A DNA stretch of 64,000 bases. Source: Bacteroidota bacterium (GTDB taxonomy: Bacteria; Bacteroidota; Bacteroidia; Cytophagales; Cytophagaceae). The stretch lies in NCBI GenBank assembly GCA_023428135.1, contig JAEYZG010000032.1:62001-126000 (forward strand), written 5' to 3'. Below, piece after piece: positions 17,649-25,874 of the stretch. How positions within the stretch are numbered: the stretch's first letter is position 1; each line of letters starts with the position of its first letter. The position numbers and the translations under genes are program-made. Under the pieces are notes generated by a model. That model did no database searches and was not told the DNA's origin. It was given only the letters and a program-made list of their open reading frames with translations.

Positions 17649-19008
17649 GTAATCTCTTTATTGGTTCTATAAACTGATCTATATCTCCCGCTCCGATTGT
17701 AACAAGTATATCAGTATCTGTTGACTCTAGCGTTTTCATCAGATCGGACTTTCCAACTACTTTTTTCTCTGTCAGATTTACTTTGTCAAGCAGAACAGAA
17801 GAAGTTATTCCAGGTATCGGCAACTCTCTTGCAGGATATATCTCAAGAAGAATTAAAGCATCTGGTATTGATAAACTTTCAGCAAATCCATCCATAAAAT
17901 CTCTCGTCCTCGAAAAAAGGTGAGGCTGAAAAATTGCAGTAACCTTTTTATCCTTATAAACCTCCTTCACTGCACTCAGAAATGCTTTGATTTCTGTTGG
18001 ATGGTGTGCATAGTCATCTATGTACGTTATCTTTTCAGATCTGTAGATATAGTCAAAACGGCGCTTTACACCTTTAAACTCCTTTAACGCACTTTTAATT
18101 GTTTCAGCCGGAATTTCCAATTGAAGGCAAACTGCAAATGCAGCAATGGAGTTCTGAACATTATGATCTCCGGGAACGCCTAATACAATATTGTTTATAG
18201 TTCCTGCAGGTGTTTTCAGGTCATATACATAATATCCATTTTCAATTCTTTTGTTGAAAGGAGAAAAATCAGAACCAGCTTCCCCATAAAAATGTAGAGT
18301 TCTGCTGTTATCAGGTTTTCTAACAGGACAATTACCTTGAGCAAAAACAACACCTTTGCTCTTCACTTGTCCGGCAAACTGATTAAAGGTATTAACAAAA
18401 TCCTCTTCGTCTTTATAAATATCAAGATGATCAGGATCCATAGCAGTAATGATTGCAATAGCAGGACTTAATCTTAAAAAAGATCTGTCATACTCATCAG
18501 CTTCAACAACCATTATCTGCTCGCCTGCATCTTTATTTCCAATCAAAAGATTAGATTTATAATTCTGAGTGATTCCACCTACAAATGCAAAAACATTTTT
18601 ACCCGCATATTTAAGTATGTGAGCAACCATTGAAGATGTTGTTGTCTTGCCATGCGTTCCGGCAACAGCAACAGTAAATACCTCTTCAGTTATCTTTCCG
18701 AGGATTTCAGATCTCTTCCACAATTTTCTTCCCTGCGCTTTAAAATAATTAAGTTCTTTATGGTCAGCAGGAATTGCAGGTGTGTAAACGATTAATGCAT
18801 CATCTATAAAGTCCAATGGAATAAGTTTAACGTCATCCTCATAGTGAATGAGCATCCCTTCAGCTTCAAGCTGTTCGGTAAGAGCAGTTCTGGTACGGTC
18901 ATAACCTGCTACATGGTACCCGCTTCCACGAAACCATCTTGCCAATGCACTCATACCAATACCGCCTATACCAATAAAATAGGCGTTGTTAAACTTTTCC
19001 AATTTCAA
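17626..19008 (-). CDS. murC: UDP-N-acetylmuramate--L-alanine ligase
   Basis: This cytoplasmic ATP-dependent ligase adds L-Ala to UDP-MurNAc. Its 460 residues start with the UDP-binding Rossmann motif YFIGIGGIGMSALA. The ATP P-loop AVAGTHGKTTTSSMV lies near 115, DPDHLDIY near 190, and YIDDYAHHPTEI near 330. The last is characteristic of MurC. The protein is complete. About 170 non-coding bases containing a repeat-like element separate it from murG. Confidence 0.98.
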   Translation of the reverse strand: MKLEKFNNAYFIGIGGIGMSALARWFRGSGYHVAGYDRTRTALTEQLEAEGMLIHYEDDVKLIPLDFIDDALIVYTPAIPADHKELNYFKAQGRKLWKRSEILGKITEEVFTVAVAGTHGKTTTSSMVAHILKYAGKNVFAFVGGITQNYKSNLLIGNKDAGEQIMVVEADEYDRSFLRLSPAIAIITAMDPDHLDIYKDEEDFVNTFNQFAGQVKSKGVVFAQGNCPVRKPDNSRTLHFYGEAGSDFSPFNKRIENGYYVYDLKTPAGTINNIVLGVPGDHNVQNSIAAFAVCLQLEIPAETIKSALKEFKGVKRRFDYIYRSEKITYIDDYAHHPTEIKAFLSAVKEVYKDKKVTAIFQPHLFSRTRDFMDGFAESLSIPDALILLEIYPARELPIPGITSSVLLDKVNLTEKKVVGKSDLMKTLESTDTDILVTIGAGDIDQFIEPIKRLLEKEASH

Positions 19009-19074
19009 ACTATTATAAAAATATCTGCTTTATTTTATTTAAGAATCCAAAGATTCTTATGACCTATAACTTGA

Positions 19075-19115
19075 AGGACCTCATCCTAAATCCCTCTCCT
19101 GAAGGAGAAGGACTT
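19075..19115. repeat. Possible dispersed intergenic repeat between murG and murC
   Basis: The segment reads ACCTCATCCTAAATCCC, then TCTCCTGAAGGAGA (a 6-bp stem), then AGGACTT. This CCCTCTCC...GGAGAGGG style of short hairpin element recurs between genes in many Bacteroidota genomes (recalled pattern, not tested here). A separate small hairpin, AAGAATC/GATTCTT, lies just before it at 19041-19058. Confidence 0.4.
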
Positions 19116-19180
19116 CATTGACTGCCAGAGTCTGAATTCACCCGTTAATCTTATTACTTTTTACTTTAAGCTTTAAGCCT

Positions 19181-20302
19181 TCAGCTTTTCGCTTCAATAA
19201 TCCTAATCACCTCTTTTGCTATATTAACAGCTGCATCAGGCTTACCAAGATTTTTAATATTCTGAGAAAGCTCTTTTTGCTTGTTAAGATCTTTCAGTAG
19301 ATCCAACGCTGCAGGCACCATCTTCTCAGAGGCCTCAATGTCTTTCACCATGATAGCTGCATTCTTTTCTACCAGAGCCAATGCATTTTTGGTCTGATGA
19401 TCTTCAGCAACATTTGGAGAAGGGACGAGCACTGATGGTTTACCCACAAGACACAACTCAGAAATAGAAAGCGCTCCAGCTCTTGAGATCACGACATCCG
19501 CAGCTGCATAAGCAAGATCCATTCTACTGATAAACTCAAGCACTTTCACATCCGGATTATTTTTCTGCTCAGCCTCTTCTTTCATTTTCTGAAAGTAAAA
19601 TTTCCCCGTTTGCCAGATCACCTGAACCCCACTTGCCTTTAACTCATCAATCTTAGCAAGAATACTGTTGTTCAAGGTTCTGGCTCCAAGACTTCCACCT
19701 ATTACTAATATTACAGGTTTCCCTTCCTGAAGATTGAAATATGAAAAGGCTTCCTTCTTTTTACTTTCAAAATCGAGAATATCCTTTCTTACCGGATTGC
19801 CTGTAAGCTCCAGCTTGTCACCCGGAAAGTATCTTTCCATTCTTTCATATGCTACACATATCTTACTTGCATTTTTTGCCAGCAATTTATTGGTAACACC
19901 TGCATAAGAATTCTGCTCCTGGATCATTGTAGGGATTTTTTTCCAGTTAGCAGCAAATAACAAAGGCCAGCTTGCATAGCCACCCACTCCTATTGCAATG
20001 TCAGGTTTAAATTCACTTATGATTTTTCCTGCATTCCAGATACTTGAAATTACTTTTACAGGAAATAATAAATTATCTACTGTCAATCTTCTCTGAATTC
20101 CGCTTATCCACAAACCTTCTATCTTGTAACCTGCAGCAGGAACTTTCTCCATCTCCATCCTGTCCTTTGCTCCTACAAAAAGGATTTCGATAGAGCTGTC
20201 TATTGCTTTCAATGCATTCGCAATAGCTATAGCAGGATAAATATGGCCACCAGTGCCACCGCCGCTTATGATTACTCTATACGGTTTGTTTTTTGAGGCC
20301 AT
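19181..20302 (-). CDS. murG: Lipid II synthase MurG
   Basis: This UDP-GlcNAc:undecaprenyl-pyrophosphoryl-MurNAc-pentapeptide transferase makes lipid II on the cytoplasmic face. Its 373 residues have the GT28 N-terminal motif ISGGGTGGHIYPAIAIA, GVGGYASWPLLFAA, and the C-terminal UDP-GlcNAc site VISRAGALSISEL. Its start overlaps the ftsW end by 26 bases. Length and motifs are normal. Confidence 0.98.
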   Translation of the reverse strand: MASKNKPYRVIISGGGTGGHIYPAIAIANALKAIDSSIEILFVGAKDRMEMEKVPAAGYKIEGLWISGIQRRLTVDNLLFPVKVISSIWNAGKIISEFKPDIAIGVGGYASWPLLFAANWKKIPTMIQEQNSYAGVTNKLLAKNASKICVAYERMERYFPGDKLELTGNPVRKDILDFESKKKEAFSYFNLQEGKPVILVIGGSLGARTLNNSILAKIDELKASGVQVIWQTGKFYFQKMKEEAEQKNNPDVKVLEFISRMDLAYAAADVVISRAGALSISELCLVGKPSVLVPSPNVAEDHQTKNALALVEKNAAIMVKDIEASEKMVPAALDLLKDLNKQKELSQNIKNLGKPDAAVNIAKEVIRIIEAKS

Positions 20303-21428
20303 TTTTTGATTCGAAATTAGTTTCTGAAATATCTCCCCTGCTTACACTTAATATAATTCCCAAAGAAATTCCGGTAAATAATAATGAGGTTCCTCCCATA
20401 CTTAACAATGGTAACGGCTGACCAGTAATAGGACCTAAACCAACAGCAACACCCATGTTAATCATAGCCTGTATAACAAGACTAAAAGCAAGACCTGCTG
20501 AAAGTAAGCCCCCGTAAGCTCTTTCACTGTTTGAAACAGTTAGCATTGCTCTATACAATAATGCTAAATACAAAAACAGCACTATAAATGCTCCTATAAA
20601 TCCATACTCTTCTATTATAATAGAATAGATAAAGTCAGAATAACTATGGGGAAGAAATTCTCCCTGAACACTTTGCCCGGGTCCTTTCCCGAAGATCATT
20701 CCGGTAGCTATTGCCTTATATGATTGCTCTGCCTGAAAAGGAATTTCTTTAGAGACAAAGAAATACTCCAATCTGCTTATTGCTGTTTCAAGCCTTTGTC
20801 CCAACTTTAACGCTATTGTACCACAAATACCTCCAACTAAGACCAACATTGCTAAGAACTTAAACGGCACTCTTCCTATGAACATCAATAATAAACAAGT
20901 GCTGAATAAAAGAACCGCAGTTGATAAATTAGCCAAAGCTATCAACCCGCAAATTAATCCACTCCACAATACGATCGGGATAAATGATTCTTTAAAGTCT
21001 TCTATATTCGCCTGTCTTTTTGCAAGCATACTTGCGAGATTGGCTATTAATGCAAGTTTAGCAAAGTCAGAAGGCTGAAACGATTGATTGATAACAGGAA
21101 TAATGAACCACCTGCTTGCACCATTGATATCACCTCCTTTGAAATAAGCAAACACTAGTAATGGGATACTCAACCAAAGACCTAGCTTACTTAACTTTGA
21201 ATAATACTTATAGTCAATCTTATGTGCAATCCACATACAAGCCAAACTCAAAAAAACCAGAAACGAATGCTTAAATAAATAATGCTCTGTATCACCTTTC
21301 ATCATTTTATAAGCGAGACTCCCTATAGCACTATATACGACAAGAATACTTATCAATGAAAAGCACAGTATTATTCCCCAGATCACAGGATCTCCTTTTA
21401 AGTTCTTTTGTACCCAGGCCTTTACCAT
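20277..21428 (-). CDS. ftsW: SEDS peptidoglycan glycosyltransferase FtsW
   Basis: This 383-residue membrane protein has about ten hydrophobic helices and the SEDS signatures: GDINGASRWFIIPVINQSFQPSDFAKLALI, FGKGPGQSVQGEFLPHSYSDFIYSII and MGVAVGLGPITGQPLPLLSMGGTSLL (runs described by position, near residues 95-125, 230-255 and 320-345). Within the dcw cluster it should polymerise septal glycan together with the FtsI encoded nearby. It overlaps murG and lies 6 bases after murD. Confidence 0.96.
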   Translation of the reverse strand: MVKAWVQKNLKGDPVIWGIILCFSLISILVVYSAIGSLAYKMMKGDTEHYLFKHSFLVFLSLACMWIAHKIDYKYYSKLSKLGLWLSIPLLVFAYFKGGDINGASRWFIIPVINQSFQPSDFAKLALIANLASMLAKRQANIEDFKESFIPIVLWSGLICGLIALANLSTAVLLFSTCLLLMFIGRVPFKFLAMLVLVGGICGTIALKLGQRLETAISRLEYFFVSKEIPFQAEQSYKAIATGMIFGKGPGQSVQGEFLPHSYSDFIYSIIIEEYGFIGAFIVLFLYLALLYRAMLTVSNSERAYGGLLSAGLAFSLVIQAMINMGVAVGLGPITGQPLPLLSMGGTSLLFTGISLGIILSVSRGDISETNFESKNGLKKQTV

Positions 21429-21434
21429 ATTCTA

Positions 21435-22793
21435 TTAATTCTTTATAACTTCTTTTTTTAACTCAAGCACCTGCGTCTTAAACTTTTCGCCTCTATCTTC
21501 ATAGTTTTTAAACAAGTCAAAACTAGCGCAAGCAGGAGAAAGTAAAACAACATCTCCTTTTGTTGCCAATTCAAATGCCTTCTGAACGGCGTCCTTTACA
21601 TTGTTAGTATCTTCAAGCTTCTGCACTTTGCCTGAGAAAAACTTAACCAATTTTGAATTATCCTTCCCCATGCAAACCAAAGCTTTCACTTTATCTTTTA
21701 CCAATTGCTCAATCTGTCCATACTCATTACCTTTATCCAATCCACCTGCTATCCAGATAAGCGGTTCTGAAAAACTATCCAAAGCATAGAACACCGAATC
21801 AACGTTTGTAGCTTTGGAGTCATTTACAAATTTCACTCCATTGATCTCGCCAGCATCCTCCAGTCGATGTGAAGCATTATTAAAATCAGACATTGCTTCA
21901 ACAAACTTACTCTCATCAAGACCTATCGCCATTCCCGCAAGGACAGCAGCCATAGTGTTGACCATATTATGCTTACCTTTTAACGGAAGCTTGTTTACTG
22001 GTAAACTAAAGCTATGCCTGTTAAATAAAAACTTCAAACTCTCCCCAGACTGACATGCCCCTTCACTATTTTTTTCTGAAAGAGATACTGAAAGCAATTG
22101 AGGTTTCAATTCTCTTGTCTTTAATTGTTCGGATATAACAGGATCATCAGTAAATGTGATAAAATAATCTGAGCTTGTTTGATTTTGTAAAACCCTGAAC
22201 TTGGAGTTTACATAGTTTTCAAACTTATACTCATACCTGTCCAGATGATCAGGGGTAATATTCAGAAGAATTGAAACATGCGCCTTAAAGTCAAACATGT
22301 CATCCAGCTGAAAACTACTTAGCTCAAGCACATAATACTCGAACTTATCTTCTATCACTTGTTTTGCAAGACTATCTCCAATATTACCCGCCAGACCAGT
22401 ATTTACTCCAAGTCTTTTAAGCAGGTGATAAGTCAGGAGTGTTGTAGTCGTCTTTCCATTGCTTCCTGTAATGGCGATGAATTTGGCATTTGTATGATAA
22501 GATGCAAATTCAATTTCAGAAATGACTTTAATGCCTTTTTTTCTTATGGCTTTAATCAGGTCATTCTTTTCAGGAATACCAGGACTTTTAATAATCAAAT
22601 CAGCATTCAGAATTCTGGCTTCATCATGTTTCCCTTCTTCAAATTCAATTCCCTCACCAGCCAGAATAGATTTATATTTATCCGCCATCAATCCTTTGTC
22701 AGATACAAAAACAGAATACCCTTTGGCTTTACCCAAAAGTGCTGCTCCTGTACCGCTTTCACCGGCTCCTAGTATGACGATATTTTTTGCCAT
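21435..22793 (-). CDS. murD: UDP-N-acetylmuramoylalanine--D-glutamate ligase
   Basis: This cytoplasmic ligase adds D-Glu to UDP-MurNAc-L-Ala. Its 452 residues begin with VILGAGESGTGAALLGKAKG, the UDP site. They contain the P-loop AITGSNGKTTTTLLT near 113, LNITPDHLDRY, HRLE, and FVNDSKATNVDS near 315. The last is diagnostic of MurD. It lies 7 bases downstream of mraY in one transcript. Confidence 0.98.
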   Translation of the reverse strand: MAKNIVILGAGESGTGAALLGKAKGYSVFVSDKGLMADKYKSILAGEGIEFEEGKHDEARILNADLIIKSPGIPEKNDLIKAIRKKGIKVISEIEFASYHTNAKFIAITGSNGKTTTTLLTYHLLKRLGVNTGLAGNIGDSLAKQVIEDKFEYYVLELSSFQLDDMFDFKAHVSILLNITPDHLDRYEYKFENYVNSKFRVLQNQTSSDYFITFTDDPVISEQLKTRELKPQLLSVSLSEKNSEGACQSGESLKFLFNRHSFSLPVNKLPLKGKHNMVNTMAAVLAGMAIGLDESKFVEAMSDFNNASHRLEDAGEINGVKFVNDSKATNVDSVFYALDSFSEPLIWIAGGLDKGNEYGQIEQLVKDKVKALVCMGKDNSKLVKFFSGKVQKLEDTNNVKDAVQKAFELATKGDVVLLSPACASFDLFKNYEDRGEKFKTQVLELKKEVIKN

Positions 22794-22800
22794 TGTAAAA

Positions 22801-24012
22801 CTATCTAAGCTTTAATGTAGCTAATGTTAATATTGCCAGAAGAATTCCAACTATCCAGAACCGCGTAACAATCTTAGCTTCATGCATTCCTTTCTTTTGA
22901 TAATGATGATGAAGCGGAGACATTAGAAATACTCTTCTACCTTCTCCGTATTTTCTCTTGGTATATTTGAAGTAACTTACCTGAATTAATACAGATAAAT
23001 TTTCCACAAGGAAAATTCCGCAAAGAACAGGTATTAATAATTCCTTTCTGATTGCTATTGCCAGCACCCCTATTATACCGCCAAGAGTTAAGCTTCCTGT
23101 ATCTCCCATGAATACCTGAGCAGGATAAGAGTTAACCCAAAGAAAACCTATACAAGCGCCAACGAAAGCTGCAACGAAAATTACCATTTCACCACTGTTA
23201 GGAATGTACATGATATTCAGGTAGTCGGCAAATATTGCATTACCAGATACATATGCAAAAACAGCCAGTGCAACACCGATGATGGCTGAAGATCCTGCTG
23301 CGAGGCCATCTATTCCATCTGTGATGTTTGCTCCATTAGATACTGCAGTGATAATAAAGATCACAAGTAATACATAAAATATCCAGATAAACTGATCTCC
23401 GAAAATTCCGAACAACTGAGAATAATCCAGCTCATTGTTTTTTAGGAATGGAATTGTGGTAATCATTGATTTTTCATCCACAAATTTTGAAGAGATCAAT
23501 CCGTCAGAGTTTCTGATAGCAGGATTCAGATAAGTTCTGACTACTACATTGTCATTAAAATAGAGTGTTAATCCTACAATAAGCCCCAACCCTATCTGTC
23601 CTATAATCTTAAATTTCCCCTGAAGACCTTCTTTATTCTTTTTAAATACTTTTATATAATCATCAAGAAATCCGATTAATCCCATCCATACAGTTGAGAT
23701 CAGAAGTAGAATCACATAAACGTTGTCTACTTTAGCGAAGAGAAGTGCAGGAATCATGATAGCAGCTATGATGATGACACCTCCCATAGTTGGTGTTCCT
23801 TTTTTCTCCATCTGACCATGAAGGCCAAGATCCCTTATCGTCTCTCCTATCTGTTGCCTTCTCAGAAAATTGATCATCTTGGGGCCCAAAAACATGGCAA
23901 TAAACAATGAACAAATCATTGCCATTCCAGCTCTAAACGAGATGTATCTGAAAACCCCGGCTCCGAAGAAGTCGAATTCCCTTTCTAAATAATTAAAAAG
24001 ATAATAGAACAT
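22801..24012 (-). CDS. mraY: Phospho-MurNAc-pentapeptide translocase MraY
   Basis: This 403-residue integral membrane enzyme makes lipid I by transferring phospho-MurNAc-pentapeptide to undecaprenyl phosphate. Visible motifs are GTPTMGGVIII, IGFLDDYIKVFKKN, the catalytic NGANITDGIDGLAAG, MGDTGSLTLGG and PLHHHYQKKGMHE. About ten membrane helices are present. It is somewhat longer than the E. coli enzyme, with an insertion near 170-200 typical of this phylum. Its start is 2 bases from the end of the four-helix-bundle gene. Confidence 0.98.
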   Translation of the reverse strand: MFYYLFNYLEREFDFFGAGVFRYISFRAGMAMICSLFIAMFLGPKMINFLRRQQIGETIRDLGLHGQMEKKGTPTMGGVIIIAAIMIPALLFAKVDNVYVILLLISTVWMGLIGFLDDYIKVFKKNKEGLQGKFKIIGQIGLGLIVGLTLYFNDNVVVRTYLNPAIRNSDGLISSKFVDEKSMITTIPFLKNNELDYSQLFGIFGDQFIWIFYVLLVIFIITAVSNGANITDGIDGLAAGSSAIIGVALAVFAYVSGNAIFADYLNIMYIPNSGEMVIFVAAFVGACIGFLWVNSYPAQVFMGDTGSLTLGGIIGVLAIAIRKELLIPVLCGIFLVENLSVLIQVSYFKYTKRKYGEGRRVFLMSPLHHHYQKKGMHEAKIVTRFWIVGILLAILTLATLKLR

Positions 24013-24014
24013 TT

Positions 24015-24407
24015 TTAATTAAGGTTATGAATGTCCAATTTTAAATTACTCTTAGTACCTTTCTGAGTCATGTATGCAAGTATGCTAATAATCTCATTCA
24101 GCTGATCTACACACAAATCTCCTGACCAGGTAATGGTGTGTTTCATCTGTATAAGTTTCAGCCAGTATCTTGCTTCTACTGCCTCCTTAGTTGCCACAGC
24201 GATTTTTGCCATGTAATCCTGATTATCAAGAGCTGCTAAGGATCCTTCTACATTGCCTCTGATATTGGTTGTACTTCTAAGCAGTTTCTCCGAAATCTCA
24301 AATTCATTATTTCTGATTAGCTCTATATAAAGCTCGATAATGCTGAGAGAAAGCTTAAATGTTTTTTCAACCAATTGATCCTGTTTTTTAGCCCCAATCG
24401 TTCTCAT
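24015..24407 (-). CDS. Four-helix bundle protein, S23/IVP family
   Basis: This 130-residue, fully helical protein contains FKLSLSIIELYIELIRNNEFEISEKLLRSTTNI and a second helix pair with KIAVATKEAVEARYWLKLI (about residues 18-50 and 68-86). This pattern is that of the S23-type four-helix bundle family. The family was first seen encoded in 23S rRNA intervening sequences but is widespread as free genes with unknown function. It sits between murE (3 bases away) and mraY (2 bases away), in perfect operon packing. In many bacteria murF occupies this position. A role in wall synthesis is unsupported beyond position. Confidence 0.85.
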   Translation of the reverse strand: MRTIGAKKQDQLVEKTFKLSLSIIELYIELIRNNEFEISEKLLRSTTNIRGNVEGSLAALDNQDYMAKIAVATKEAVEARYWLKLIQMKHTITWSGDLCVDQLNEIISILAYMTQKGTKSNLKLDIHNLN

Positions 24408-24410
24408 AAT

Positions 24411-25874
24411 TTATCTTCCTAGTAGTTGAAATAATTCCTTTACTGTTTCTTTATCATCAAAAGGATGCTTTACTCCTTTAATTTCCTGGTAATTTTCATG
24501 ACCTTTTCCTGCCACCAATAGAATGTCATTTCCTCCTGCAAGCATGATGGCTGCTTTGATAGCTTCTTTCCTGTCAGGGATCACCATTGTTTTTTTCTGA
24601 TCCATCAGACTTACTCCTTTTTGCATCTGTGCAATGATATCCATCGGATCTTCATTTCTCGGATTATCAGAAGTAAGAATAACCTTATTGCTGAGCTTAC
24701 ATGCTATATCCGCCATTACAGGTCTCTTGGCCGCATCCCTGTTTCCTCCGCAACCCACCACTGTAATGATTTGCTCATTACCTTGTCTCAGATCCTGAAT
24801 GGTTTCCAATACATTTTTTAAAGCATCAGGAGTATGCGCATAGTCTACTATTGCAGTTATTTTCTCCTTGGATATTATCTGCTCAAATCTTCCTTTTGCA
24901 GATTCAAGGCTGGAGAGCTCCTTCAATACTTCTTCACTATCCTCTCCCAATAATACAGCAATGCCATATATTCCAAGAAGGTTGTATGCATTGAAGCTTC
25001 CAATCAATTTAAACCAAACATCTTTGCGATCTATTTCAAGTTCAATTCCATGAAAGGTATTGGAAATAAGCTTTCCTTTGAAATCAGCCATAGTCTTAAG
25101 ACCATAGGTTTGCTTTTTAGCTTTTGTATTCTGCATCATCACCATTCCTCTTTTATCATCAGCATTAACCAATGCGAATGCTGTAGAAGGAAGGTTATCA
25201 AAAAACATCTTTTTAGCTTTTATATATTCTTCAAAGGTTTTGTGATAGTCAAGGTGATCATGAGTAATATTGGTAAATGCTCCTCCTGCAAACGTAAGTC
25301 CCGCAATACGATGCTGAACCACCGAATGCGAACTTACCTCCATAAAGCAATGTGTGCATCCGGCTTCTACCATTTTGTGCAGTAACTGATTTATTGCAAC
25401 TGCATCAGGAGTTGTATGGGTGCTTGGTATGACCTCATCGTTGATTTTATTTTCAACTGTTGAAAGCAGACCAGCATTGTACCCAAGGCTTCTGAACAAT
25501 TTATGCAAAAGGGTTACAGTGGTGGTCTTACCATTTGTACCAGTCACTCCTACAAGACTCAACTTCGAAGATGGATTCCCAAAGAAATTTGAAGCAATAA
25601 TACCCAGCGCTTCACTGCTGTCTTTTACTTCTATGTAAGTAATACCCTCTCGCAAATGTGCAGGCATTGTTTCACAAATAATAGCACTTGCACCTTTGTC
25701 AATTGCCATATCAATGAAATGATGCCCGTCTGCCTGGGTCCCTTTTACAGCAACAAAAAGACTTTTCTCTTTTACTGCACGGGAATCCATGGTTATATTA
25801 TGAATCTCTATTTCCGTAATTCCGGAGATAGAGACAAGGGACGCCTTATAAAGTATGTCTTTTAGAATAGCCAT
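24411..25874 (-). CDS. murE: UDP-MurNAc-tripeptide synthetase (meso-diaminopimelate-adding)
   Basis: This 487-residue cytoplasmic Mur ligase adds the third residue of the stem peptide. The P-loop GVTGTNGKTTTVTLL lies near 113, NITHDHLDYHKT near 210, and ILTSDNPRNEDPMDI near 405. DNPR is the signature of enzymes selecting meso-diaminopimelate rather than lysine, so the wall should be of the diaminopimelate type. Its start overlaps the ftsI stop by one base. Confidence 0.97.
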   Translation of the reverse strand: MAILKDILYKASLVSISGITEIEIHNITMDSRAVKEKSLFVAVKGTQADGHHFIDMAIDKGASAIICETMPAHLREGITYIEVKDSSEALGIIASNFFGNPSSKLSLVGVTGTNGKTTTVTLLHKLFRSLGYNAGLLSTVENKINDEVIPSTHTTPDAVAINQLLHKMVEAGCTHCFMEVSSHSVVQHRIAGLTFAGGAFTNITHDHLDYHKTFEEYIKAKKMFFDNLPSTAFALVNADDKRGMVMMQNTKAKKQTYGLKTMADFKGKLISNTFHGIELEIDRKDVWFKLIGSFNAYNLLGIYGIAVLLGEDSEEVLKELSSLESAKGRFEQIISKEKITAIVDYAHTPDALKNVLETIQDLRQGNEQIITVVGCGGNRDAAKRPVMADIACKLSNKVILTSDNPRNEDPMDIIAQMQKGVSLMDQKKTMVIPDRKEAIKAAIMLAGGNDILLVAGKGHENYQEIKGVKHPFDDKETVKELFQLLGR

